From: Sapria himalayana
Taxonomy: Eukaryota > Streptophyta > Magnoliopsida > Malpighiales > Rafflesiaceae
Length of the DNA stretch: 64,000 bases
Assembly (NCBI GenBank): GCA_029783825.1
Contig: JAREIK010003421.1
Coordinates: forward strand, 264,802 to 328,801
Direction: 5' to 3'
Shown: piece after piece, positions 1 to 12,500 of the stretch
Position numbering within the stretch: the first letter of the stretch is position 1
Layout: every line of letters starts with the position of its first letter
Notes under the pieces: model-generated
The model's database searches: none
What the model saw: the letters and a program-made list of their open reading frames with translations, nothing else
What the model was told of the DNA's origin: nothing
Translations under genes and position numbers: made by a program

Positions 1-1524
1 AAAATGTCATGTTAGTTATTTGAAATAGAAGCAACTAGGGGATATGAACATAAGGTGAAAGAGATTATTTGAGCTGTCTTATTTGAAATAGTAGGTTTAA
101 ATAATGGTATTGGACAAACTGGAGGAATAAGCAGGTATGTGATTGTTTGAGATAATAATCTCTTTTTCTTGTTGTGTCATGTTTGCTTTCATAAGTAAAA
201 TGTCATGTTAGCTATGTTCCATCCAGACATCTAGTCGGAAGGTTGTTGGATTGAGCAAGTTGTATAGAGTTGTGGATGTGTTTAGAGAATGATTTTGAAA
301 CAAGAAAATAATATAGTTAATAATATATAATTATCAGTAATGTGAATGTTCGCTCATGTGTAGAGGTATTCAATAGGTTATCGAGGGCTGACATGACTTG
401 TATTCTTTAGGCCTAGCTGGGCCACCATGAAGCTTCTGGCACTGTCTATCTTCTAGGGCCATGCCATGCAGGCACAAAGGCAAGGAAGGGAGGCCTGGCA
501 TGATTTATTGGCCTGGCTGAAGAAATGTGGAGTGCTGGGATGTGTCGGGTCGGACCTGGGTTGCTCTCGTCTCAACTTGTGGCTAATTCAGGCTAGCCTG
601 AGTTAGCTGCCAGATAGCAACGACCAACCTGGGTACGGTGCCAGCTGCCAACACCCAGCTTCTGTTAGCTGCCAGGCACCAATGACCAGCCTGGGTTAGC
701 CGCAAGTCGCCAATGGCCAGCCTAGCACCCTTGTGCCCTAGTTCACTAGCTCCTAGCTTGCCCTAACTTTTAACCCCTTGGCTACGCGCCTAGGGGCAGG
801 GCTTCTAGCCCTATTTGCATGTATACGGAGTCAGTCTGGACATGTGACTTGCCAATGCTATTGGGCACTTGGGGTATTGGGTTCCTCTCTAGATGTGTTT
901 GTGTGTGTGTCTATAAAAATTTTAAAAATAAATTTTTTAAGTTTTAAATATAAATGTAATGAGTATGAATATCATGTAAACGGATATAATAAAAAATACA
1001 TTTAAGTCCGAATTGAAAATTTAAATTTGTATTTATAAAAAATATAAAAAAAATTAAAATGAAATACATGTCAGCACAACTCTTGTAGCATTAATATTAC
1101 TTTGTTTAGTTTGGATCATTATAGTTTCAATTCTTGATATCATTATTTTGGTGTATGATATCATTTACTTATAATTTTTTAATTTTATCTTTAAATTTTT
1201 TTTGTTTATCCTTTCAATTTTTTAAACATGATATAACTTTAATAATATGTAGATGATCATGTGAAAAAATAATTAATAGATATTTTAGATTTATATTTTT
1301 ATTGAAGATAATTTTATCTTCAAAAAAAATAAGAATTATTTGATTATTTTAAGATTTAATACAGAGGTATAGTTAAAAGAGATTATAATTATTACATGTG
1401 AGATATTTTAGATTTCATACTTATTTGAGAAAATAAAATATATTTTTTGTTCTCCTACTAGTTTTTACAGTGATGGTGAGACAATAATATATATAATCTC
1501 TAATTTAGAATTTAATAATTGAAT
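1..1524. other. Intron sequence with a hAT terminal relic
   Basis: Gene-free. It is AT-rich except for about 360-890, a GC-rich block that resembles the left subterminal region of the hAT copies elsewhere (AGAGGTATTCAAT near 362; the string GGGATGTGTCGGGTCGGACCT is shared with about 45,083-45,103). Inside it, segments built on GTTAGCTGCCAG...CCAGCCTGGG repeat imperfectly between about 600 and 730. The short open frame at 778-1005 has no similarity I recognise and is probably not a gene. Confidence 0.5.
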
Positions 1525-1880
1525 GAAATATATAGAGATAGACATTTAAATCTTATTTCTCAGGAAAAAAGATCTAGAATAAGATTACTGCTATTATATA
1601 TATTCAAATAACAACGTATCAAATAGATATTTTTATGAAAGTTTTGAAGAAGTCTTAACTTATATTTTTCTTTTCTAAATTTGATATTCTAGATTTTTAT
1701 GAAACAATTTAAGGGAGTGTTGGATATTATAATTTATATATTTTTTTATATATTTTAATTTTTGCATTATGGATAGGAGTACCCAACTTGTGGGCTACTA
1801 TCCAAATTGTCTATTAAATAATGGTCTCTATTTGTACACATTTGGTAGGAAGTTTTATTATGTTATTGTGTTTGGCTTGA
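1525..1880 (+). mobile_element. Decayed Copia retrotransposon 3' end: RNase H tail, polypurine tract and LTR start
   Basis: With stops ignored, the + strand reads YIEID...ILFLRKKI, then TYQIDIFMKVLKKS, FFFSKFDILDFYE. This is the C-terminus of Copia RNase H (family pattern KHIEIDCHFIREK...ADIFTKAL...LGI.D). It is followed by the purine run AAGGGAG and TGTTGGATATTATAAT at 1718, a typical Copia LTR start. The LTR end is not identified. A related copy is at 35.9-36.25 kb. Confidence 0.75.
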
Positions 1881-3379
1881 ATTTAATAATTTTTATGATA
1901 ATCAAACAATTAAATATATTATTTTCAATATGATATTCCACCAGAAAAATAATGGCAACAATCTTTTTTTAATTTTTTAAAATAAAATTATTAGAAGTTA
2001 TTTATTATTTAAATGGGGGGAGTTTAAGGTTGACTCACTATTGACAATTTATTTTTTTACATGAAATCAGCTGATAAGTATTTTTATAGAGGCTTCTTCT
2101 AGAGGACTTAAATTTTTTTATCTCACCTATGTTGATGTATTCAATATTTATGTATTGGTTTAAAGAAAAATTATTAATAAATATTTTTAGTTATTTGTGG
2201 AATATCCATTAATGGGAAGGGGTTCTCAAATGATATATTTTTTTCTTGATTCACTATTTTCAATCATGAATCTATGAATAAAATGAATATTGTGTTAATT
2301 TTTATTTTATTATATTTCATTGCTTTATCATTAATATTTTGATTGTGAATTGATAGGGTAAAATAATTTAGTTGTGATCAATGATGATAACAATTTAACA
2401 TATGTATTCTTTTGAAATTTGAATTTGTATTTCAAAAGAATGATGAAATTAGTAAAATATATAAATTAGAAGATATAAAATAAAAAATGATATCCAAATT
2501 TTTATGTGATATAAAATTAATTATATAAACAAATATTTGGTGATTTTTTAATTAAACTTTTTATATGATTCAATATATTGAATTAATATATGGCAAAATC
2601 TAAATAAGATAACAAAGACAAATACATATCTTAATGTGGTTGATTGAGAAAACCCATAAAAATAAAATTTCAAATAAAAGGTTAAAAAATACATAGGCAT
2701 TACATTTGAATAATGAAATTAGAGGGAAATATTTTGCATAATCTGAATGTTTGAAAGTGAGATCACATTATGGTTTATTAAAAAAAATATCTATATTGTC
2801 ATGTTCGTAGATGATGTTGATGAAAAGTTAGATAATTAAAAATCTGAATAAATTTAGTGAGGGATTACATGCTCGAGTTGAATTTATATTAGAGCACGAG
2901 AAAAAAAAATACGCAAGAGTTAAAATTTATATTCTTAATTTTGATAATATCATAGGTTTGTTTTATGATTATAATTATTATGATTTTTATTAGATGATTA
3001 ATTTACCAACATATCTGGCAAGATTTTAAGTGTCTAGATTTTCACTATATTTTTTCTTTATGTTTGATCCACGAGATATTCTTTTTTAATTTTGAAAGCG
3101 AGGGCTTAAATATTTATGTATTAGTAGAGCAATATTCTGCAGGATATTTTGGGAGTGGTGCAAGCATGTTCTTTTCTTCTGTACAGACCATGTAATCTTC
3201 TTATTATGTATTTAATAAAGTATAATGTTCTTTTTGCTCTATTATTTATTGGAGAACATATGGCAGTATTCTGTGTTATTTTTCGTTGTGTGCATCTTGA
3301 AGACACGGGTAGTCTTTTTTACTTCTAAACAGAATCTTAACTTGGTTAGACCGGTGCCATATTGTGTTTTTTATTGCAG
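1881..3379. other. AT-rich intron, nothing recognised
   Basis: No gene, structured repeat or recognisable transposase was seen before the acceptor of exon a. Possibly this is decayed LTR-element sequence continuing from 1718. Confidence 0.4.
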
Positions 3380-3514
3380 GAGACATCCATAGAGATGGTA
3401 ATGATTACAGAAGAGGGAATTCTGCATACTGTGTTGGATCAGCCTGTGTTTGGAACAATCAAAGATCTTGCTGCTGTACCTTGGAATGATAAGTCCTCGG
3501 CACGAAGACCCCAG
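3380..3514 (+). CDS. Exon a of the CPSF-A-like gene
   Basis: 45 codons, phase 0 at both ends, encoding ETSIEMVMITEEG through WNDKSSARRPQ. A polypyrimidine-rich acceptor ending TTGCAG precedes it, and the donor is CAG|GT at 3515. The translation matches the N-terminal conserved block of the family (ETCIEL... FGTIKDLA.VPWNDKS). It does not begin with a plausible start Met, so at least one coding exon lies upstream, more than 3.3 kb away. Confidence 0.85.
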
Positions 3515-6500
3515 GTCATTATTATATAAATCAAGGAGCGTTAGATATTTTTAAAAGGCATAACTATGAATACAAGTAAATAAACTATAGATTTGTGTCA
3601 AAAAATGAATAGAGCATATTGTCTCAACATGTTTGTTAAGATTTAATTTTAAATACAAATAAATAAATAAATAAAATAGAGTAGAATTTTAATACTCATT
3701 TTCTATGTAATAGTAGTAAAATAGTCATTTTAATGTATTGTGAAAATATGTACAAGCTGATGTATTATAGATATGTGAGTAGAAAAACTAAATTTGTCTA
3801 ATAACTTAATCTATGATTTTCTACTTAGCCTTTGTTTTAGATTTGATAATAATTATTTGTATTTTTTTTTTGTAGTCCAAACTATTTCCTCAAATAGTAA
3901 TGAACTTTGTAGTAGATCTTTAATGTATGATGGTCATTTCCCAACTTGAATCATTATATGAAACATGTTGATAATGATCGTAATCTCTAAAGGAGAATAT
4001 CAAGCCCAACGAACTTGTTCACATATTTGAGTTGTGGGGCATAGATTTTTTATAAAGATAATTAGATTGTAAGATATTTTTGTAATTTTTATATAACTTG
4101 TTGAGCTAGCCAAATAACCAATAATTATTATAAGATTTGAATTTGTTTAAATTGTTGAATTAAAATGAGTTCATCTCAAGATCAATTTTTGTTACAATCT
4201 CCAAAAAATACTTTCATATTGATAAGATATATTTCTTTGTCAAAGTATCAATCTCGATGCCAATAAAGTATGCTATTCATAGGTTTTTTTGTTTGAAACT
4301 AAGCCAACATGAAATCTTCACATTGAATTAGGTTAATTTTATCATTACTAAAAAATAATAATAATCTCATTTTCGTGCATGAAAAGTAAAATAATTTCTT
4401 TCATTTATAAAAGCAAAATAAATTTGAAATATATCTATGCACCAATATAAATCAGAATAGAAAAAAATCTAACAAATTAAGTTCTAGATAATTATTTCAA
4501 CATATGTAAGAATTTTTATAATTTCCAAATTAATTTGATTTATCTTTTATTTGAGCACAAAAACCAAGCGATTGATCATAATACATTTTGATTTATCTTT
4601 AAGATTTTTTATAAGTAAATATATTTTTCATATCTAATTGAAATATTTATTATTGACCCCAAGAAGGGTTTCATGCAATTTTAGGAAGGGGGGAGATAAA
4701 GGAAAGAGAGGAAAAATGATAATTTTATTAAAATGATAAAACTATTTTAGAATACAACATAAATAATATATATATATATAATTTGAGATGGTACAAATGT
4801 CAAGTGCTCCTAAATAATGAAAAATAAATAAAATAAATAATAAACAAAAAATAAACCAAACCTTATTACCCAATTTGGAGGGGGTTGCAAGCTCGGCAAA
4901 CGTGTTAGAAACAAATAGTTTGGAAAAGAAAAAAATAATTTATGGTCTTCTGAGAATTTTTGTAAACATGTTGTAGTTTACTTGAATAAAATAATAATTA
5001 ATTTTTAATATGTTTTGTCAGCTCATGTAGATCATTAGTAGATATATTAGATGAGCTGTGTTGTGTTGACATAACTTATTTTTTAGGTTTGTTTGGGCCA
5101 TTGTACTGTGCTCGACGCTACATGATTTTAAGCATTAGCCTTTCCATCTAACATGACTCTAAAAATGAGTAGCCCGACATTGCTTATATGCATTCCTTTT
5201 GTCTGGGTGGTGTTGGGTCATACTGGGTCATGCTAAGCTAGGTCAATCCTAGACAGGCTAACCTGGCTTATTCTAGGCTTGCCTGGTTTATTCTAGGCTT
5301 GTCTGGTTTATTCTAGGCATGCCTAGGTTTGGTTTAGGTTAGCATAGTTCATTCTAGGCTAGCATGGTATGTTCCAAGAAAACTTATTTGGCTATGTTGT
5401 GTTGTGCCTCCCATGTCAGGAAGTCTGGTTTGGCATGGCCCAAGCCATGCCACGGGCCATCGCGAGATTGGTTTAAGCACAACCTTGAACTCGGTCATGC
5501 CAGACACGATTGAATCATGATGTGCCTCATGTCATACTTGGGCTGGTTGACTTAGCTGACACCTATATGCTCTTGGAATATTGGATTGCCATTAATATGC
5601 TAGGCTACTTGGTTTTCATAATAATATTTCATCAATCCCAAAACTAATAGGAAACGTTCATCTAAGAAATGGTTGATACATTAAAACTTACAAGTAACTG
5701 ATATTATAATTTTATACATTACTTTGTGCTGTGCTGGATCTCAAAATAATTATTTATATCTTATTTTTATAGCTTGTAAATTACCTATAAAAATACAAAA
5801 ATTTATGAGAGATTATTTCCTAGTAATTTTTGAAATTCAAATAGTATATAAATATGCTTGTACTTGGCTATGCTCATAATCTTTAAATGAAATCTTATCT
5901 AAAGTTTTTTTATACACCTAAGAATCCTAAGAATTATTTTGATATAAATTTAACTTGGAGTATCTAGGAAATAATTAATTGTATGGATAATATATGTGAT
6001 ATCTAACCTAAATACTATCAGATAGTTTAGTTTTTAATGATCTTTTTATATTTAGTAGAATCAACTAATAAATTGATATATGTAGATAATTTCATATCTG
6101 GATCATGTGGTGAGTCCACAAGTAAACATCTTGATATGTTGAAATTTGTTTTGAGTGTTTGATTTTAATATCAAGAAAATATTTCAAATTTTTTAAATTA
6201 TTTCATTTTTTGTTTGAAACTTGTTTTCTAGAAATAATTTTAGTTAGGATATTTTTAGCTAATCATTTTTTATAAGCATAATATTATTAATGTTTATCAT
6301 TGATATTATATTTTTACCTATTGATCTATATTAGAAAAAAAAAATAGTAATATTCAAACATGTTTTTTCTAAGGTCAAAGATAGTTTCAAAAAAATATGC
6401 TAAACAATGTCCTTAAAGATAGTTTCAGGCCATAAAGGGCATTTCATAATCTGCATATTATACATAAGTTTCTTAGAATAATGAATAATGTTGGCTGAAA

Positions 6501-9500
6501 CACTTTTTTCTAGATTATTATAAATTTTTTTTTTACATCTAGCTGATACATAATTTATCTATGTGATACTATAATAGAGAGTAAAAATCTAATAATGATT
6601 ATTTTGGCTAATTGAGAGAAAATATTTTCATAGTCACTCTCATTAGTATGTATAAACTTACATAATTCAATCATGTATACTCTTTTACATTCTATTACTG
6701 ATTTATATATATGTTTATAAGTGATATCTCAAGTATGCTTAAATATGGTTTTCACCCAGTTCATCTAATATATTTAATCATCATCTTGAATGATTAAGTA
6801 TCTCAAAAAGAGTAGAGATGTCAAATGGGGCATGCTGTGTTGGCATGACCTAGTTTTTGGTGGTCCAATCGAGCCATCGTGTCGTGTCAGGCATGACATA
6901 ACTTAATAAAAGTCGGCCTGGCTGCATAGTTGTGAAAGGCGCACTAAGGCGCACTAAGGCGCAAAGGCCTCCTAGAGTCTTAAGGCGCAAGGTGTACTAA
7001 GGCGCAAATGCCTCTTAGAGTCTTAAGGTGCAAGGCACCCTTAAGGTGTGAGTTTTGTTATGTAAGACACACCCTATTTTACATATATATTTTTTTAAAA
7101 TATAATCAATTATAATAATTATTTATCATCAAATATCATTAAAAATATTAATTCAATCAATAAAAATACATAAACAATACCTCTAATCATAAAAATTCAT
7201 AAACCATGTCGACAAATCTAACAAATCCCATCGGCAAAATCTCTAAAAATCCATAGAAATTATCAATAGAACATGTCAACATGCAAATACATATCCTTTG
7301 TCCAAATTCATAAATCATCCAAACACAACACATAAAAATAATTAATTTGTCTATAACAATCAATTTTCATTTATCATTTACATCCACATAATGATTATCA
7401 TCATCATTATAACTTTCCTCATCCTCCTTATTTTTCTAATAATTTATTTTTTCATCTTCATCTATCAATGAAAGAGAAGGTATGAGTCTAGAACTTGAAG
7501 ATATGTTATTCCCCCTTGATGATGACGACATACTTGAGCTTGCTCTAGCTTTGGTTTCAAATCTAGGCTCCTCAGCTTCACTTGCTCTAGCAACATCATC
7601 CCATATTAAGTTATCATTGTTACTAAATCATTTTGTACATCTACATGGTCATAAGAATTTTCATTATTTATTCTTCTTAACAACCACTCATTGTTCTCAT
7701 CAATTTTTTTCAAGATTATTGGGTCAATGATATTATATTCATTGTATCTTTTCTTTAAAGCTCGATTATACTTGATGTACACCAAATCATTCAAACGTTA
7801 GTGTTTAAATCTATTTTTTTTCTTGGTATGGATCTGCAAAATTTATAAATACATAAATACTTTATTACTCATTTTTTTAAACTTAAAATATTTTTTAATG
7901 TTTTTAAAGTACATAATATTACTTATGTTTTCAAAGAAATTCTAATTTATTTCACAACCTGATGCACTACATGTTAGGCTGACTTTCACGGTAAATTTTT
8001 TTAAATTCGGAGCTGAAGTTTCCAATAAAGTTCACTATTTAGCTGTAATATAGATAATCGATATAAAATAATTTAGTGATGAAATCTGAAATAATTCACT
8101 TATTTTCTAGTATCAAAAATATAATATAATAAATTAGATTAAAAAAAATCTAACTAACCCGGTACCCTGGTCTTTATTATCCTAATGGCTAAGTTTATTC
8201 CAAATACTCCTTCGGCCTTTATATATATACTCAGTTCGTCCACAACTTTTTTTTGTATATCAATATTCTTTATCATTCTTTCATTGCATTTATATAATTG
8301 TCTCATAATGGCTTTATCATGTTCCAATTCTAGTTTATCATAGAAAATTTATGGGTTTAAGAAGTACCCAGCTGCATGTAAAGGCTAATGAAGATGAATC
8401 TCTCAATTTCTATCAATGATGTCAAATATCTTGTACTTTTCTTCATTACCAAGAATATTTTTTATCATAATTTTTTTAGCTCTAGTCAAGACTTCATATA
8501 TGTATTTCATAGTAGCTTTTTTTTCACCATCAACCAAGCGAAGCACGCGAACAACTAGACTTGAAATCTTTAAACAAATTATGATAATATTCCAAAAAGA
8601 AGATATTATTACCGTATTAGTCACATCCTTCCCATTTTGCTCATTTGCCCATTTACTTTTTGATCATTTTGCACTTGTGAACATCTTCACGTTATTTTTT
8701 TGCACATGTGAGATAATATGATGAAAGCAGTGGAATGTCATGTCTTAGCTGGCTTAAGCAGTTTCTTTTGTCTAGTAAAATGTTCCATCATGTTGAGTAA
8801 CCTTGAATGGTTATAAATGTAGCCATTTTGATATGGTTCTCTCCAAAGTCCTCTTGATGTTTGGTAACTTTCCAATATCTTTTAATATAATTATTTAATA
8901 TAATAAATTAGATTAATAAATTAGATAATCGATATAAAATAAGTTAGTGATGAAATCTAAAACAATTCACTTATTTTCTAGTATAAAAAATATAATATAA
9001 TAAATTAGATAAAAAAAATCTAAGTAACTAACCCGGTGCCCTGGTCTTTCTTTTCCTAATAACTAAGTTTATTCCAAATACTCATTCGGCCTTTATATAT
9101 ATACTCAGTTCATCCACAACTTTTTCTTGTATATCAACATTCTCTATCATTCTTTCATTGCATTTATATAATTGTCTCATAATGGCTTTATCATGCTCAA
9201 ATTCTAGTTTATCATAGAAGATTTTTGGGTTCAAGAAGTACCCAGCTGCATGTAAAGGCTAATGAAGCTGAATCTACCACTTTCTATAAATGATGTCAAA
9301 TATCTTGTACTTTTCTTCATTACCAAGAACATTTTTCATAATAGTTTTCTTAGCTCTAGTTATGATTTCATATATTTATTTCATAGGAGCTTTTTTTTCA
9401 CCATCAGCCAAGCGAAGCACGCGAACAAGTAGACTTGAAATCTTTAAATAAATATGATAGTATTACAAAAAGACATTATTACCGTCTTTGCCACATCCAT

Positions 9501-12500
9501 CCCCTTTTGTTCCTTTACTTATTTATTTTCTGATCATTCTGCACTTGTGAACATCTTGCTCAAGTTATTTTTTTGCACATGTAAGTGAGATAATATGATA
9601 AAAGCAGTAGAATGATATGTCTTAGCTGGCTTAAGTAGTTTTTTTGTCCAGTAAAATGTCTCATCATGTTGAGCAATCTTGAATGGTTATAAATGTAGCC
9701 ATTTAGTGATATGGTTCTCTCTAAAGTCCTCTTGATATTTGGTAGCTTTTCAATATCTTTTAATATCAAGTCAATGCAAAGTGCGGCACATGACGTCCAA
9801 TACAATCTAGGCTGTTTTTTTTTTGTAATATTTCTTCTATATCATGTTATACAATAAATTAAAATACATTATTCATATATTAAAATCAATAAAATTTTAT
9901 TTATTCAAGTTATATGAGTAGTATTTATTACCTGTCATCTTATAGTTTGAGTGACTATCTGTGATAACTTGAACTATATTTTCTTCACCAACTTGGTCTA
10001 TCCAATTATCAAGTAATTCAAATATCTTTTTTCTCATCTTAATCATAGAAGAAGTGTTAATGAATTCTATGAACATGGTTTCCTTTGAATAATTCACTAA
10101 AAAGTTTATTAAAGTTCTTCCTTTTCTTTTAGTCCATCCATCTGACATAATGGAGTATTCATTTTTTTTCCATTTCATTTTATGATTCTTCATGAAATTT
10201 TTTGTAAGCTTTAACTTTTTCTTAAGGTGAGTAACCCCTATCTCATATATACTTGGCCTCTTCAATCCCACACCATATTGACCAATAGCCTTAATCATAG
10301 GTTGTAAACTTGGATATGCTATCACATTAAATGGAATAATAACATCATACATCCACCTTGAAATAAAAGAGCAAACTCTTTCCCTTGTTTCCTTCTTGTA
10401 GGCTTAATTCATAGTAATTTGAGTCATTTTTTCACTCTTATTTTGAACTATCACTTTCGTATTAGGGTTGAAAAAAATGATCTATTAACCATTTCTCTCT
10501 ATATCTTTTCACACTACCTCAACCTCTATTATTTCCTTCATGTGTAATATTATAAGCAACAATTCTACTTTTAACTTTTTTATCAATGTTTTTAAAATTT
10601 TCATAAAAATCATAGGTGAGTAACTTTTTTATCAATGTCTTTTGTGTAATATTATAACCATTTCTCATTTTTAATTATTTTTTTTGATTTTTTTTCTCAT
10701 TCATATAATCTTTCATCTCTTGTCTAATATGAACTAGGCATTCTGTACTTTTTTTTGGCATTTCTATGTCTGCCAACAAGATGTTATTTGTATCTATAGA
10801 TGCCTCCCTTGGTTATCTTATCACAAAAGATACAAATAATTGTATTTAAATCTTGTTCATTAAGTAACAAGATATATTTTTATCCCGAGTCTTTTCTTTC
10901 ACTTCCACAAGTAGTTGTAAAGCCAACTTGAGTCTCATATTCATTGCTATTAGAATTCATTTTTTCTTCTTCCAATTTTGAAACAAATCAACTACAACAC
11001 AAAAATAATTGAAAAATACAAATTGAGATATATTATAAAATATTAAAAAAAAAATCAAATGAGTTATATGACTCATGCGAGTCATATTATTTTAGTATTA
11101 AAGTAAAATAAATGAATCATAAGAATTATTACTTATTTACATAAGCTTAATCATGAACCAATATCATCAATAAAGTGAAAAAAAAAGTAAAAACAGAGAA
11201 AGAAAGTCAAATACCAATGAAAGTGAGATTTTTTTTTCAAAATTTTTTCGTAATTTTTTTGGTTAGTTTGGTTGATTTTCGGCTTCTTCGACTCTTGTAT
11301 AGTGTTTGGGAGTGTATCTTTTTTATTTGGCTTGAAATTGAGTAAAAATGGGGTTTGGAGAAAAATATGGTGAGTTTTTGGGTTATGGAGGTATAAATGT
11401 CGAATTTTTGGGTTCTACAGCTAAAACGACATCGTTTTGGCCCTTTTGAGCACAAAATGACATCGTTTAGATGCCAAAACAATTTTTTTTTGAAAACCTG
11501 AGTAGTCCAAAATGATGTCGTTTGGATAAGTGACTTAAATCCAAATGATGTCATTTTGTATAGGTTTTAAAAAAAATAAAAAAGTCAAAACGACGTCGTT
11601 TTATGTCCCAGAGAGACCAAACAATGTCGTTTTGGTCTGGTTTGTTGCAAATAGGAACTTCCGTTCCTGCAATGCCCGATGCCGGTAGAAAAAAAATGAA
11701 AAATAAAGAGGAAGAAACTTGCCTGGATGGAGGAAAAATGAAGAGGATCTGAGGAAGACGACTTACCTGGACAAAGGCACGCATGTGGAGAGCTCGCCTA
11801 AGGGAAGGCACACGCCTTTATCATCTTCCGTGCGCTTGCGTGAAGGAGCCTCACCTAGTCCCAGGTGGGGCGCTATGGCTATGTTTCGCCTATGCTTGAG
11901 CCAAGGCGTGCCAAAAGTGCGCCTTTCACAACTATGCCGGTCAGTCGGGCCATAGTGAGTTCATCATGGGTTATGCCATTGGTTTTAGAAGGTTTAGGAT
12001 CGAGCCTTCGGGTTCGGGATTGGGCCTCGACCTCATGCTAGTGGGGGAGGCTTCGCGACGGGTCGGGGTCATGGGTACTATTTTTTTTTAATAAAATATA
12101 ATTTTTTTAAAAAATGGGTGCGAGTGTGTCGGGCGCGGTCTAATCGGATTGTGCCCGATACTTGACTCGAGTTCCGGGGCATGGTACCCGACCGTGCTGC
12201 TAGACTGTGCATTTGGGCCAGGCTGCTGGGTCATGCCTAGCCTGACACAAGGCCCAAAAATCATAGGCCCTGTACGACACTAGCTATGCCTCGAGCCAAC
12301 ATGGCACGTGCCCATGCATAGTTCTAGATCGTGTCGTGCCGGGCCAGACATGGCTCAGTCGGGTTGTGCCTCAGGGTGGGCCCGGGCTGCCGGGCCACTT
12401 GACACATTTAGAAAAGAGTATATATGGTCTTTTAACTATCAAATGAGGATAATAAATTAGAATATATTATACTAAAATGAGAATAAATGAATATTTGAGA

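Larger units (their letters stand above)
6924..11937 (-). mobile_element. DUF659-type hAT transposon with 21-bp terminal inverted repeats
   Basis: The two ends are perfect inverted repeats beginning GCATAGTTGTGAAAGGCGCA. The adjacent GGCGCACTAAGGCGC and GCCAAGGCGTGCC phrases are the usual subterminal repeats of this hAT group. The transposase remnants read on the minus strand. It sits inside 6813-12410. A clear 8-bp target duplication could not be fixed, and part of the 21-bp repeat may be the duplicated target. Confidence 0.8.
6813..12410. mobile_element. Terminal-only hAT element, split by a larger hAT
   Basis: It starts TAGAGATGTCAAATGG and ends CCACTTGACACATTTA, the terminal inverted repeats of the main hAT family here. 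It is flanked by AAAAAGAG (6805-6812) and GAAAAGAG (12411-12418), an 8-bp target duplication with one mismatch. Only the GC-rich left (6813-6923) and right (11938-12410) subterminal parts are its own, about 580 bp. The rest is the nested element 6924-11937. Confidence 0.8.

Noticed and set aside
7482..8721. Plus-strand frames of 82 and 101 residues
   Set aside because: Shadows of the antisense hAT transposase; the minus-strand translation gives recognised transposase motifs.
6921..11945. A clean 8-bp target duplication for the DUF659 hAT
   Set aside because: Flanks TGGCTGCA and TGCCGGTC match at only 4 of 8 positions, so the duplication is not claimed.
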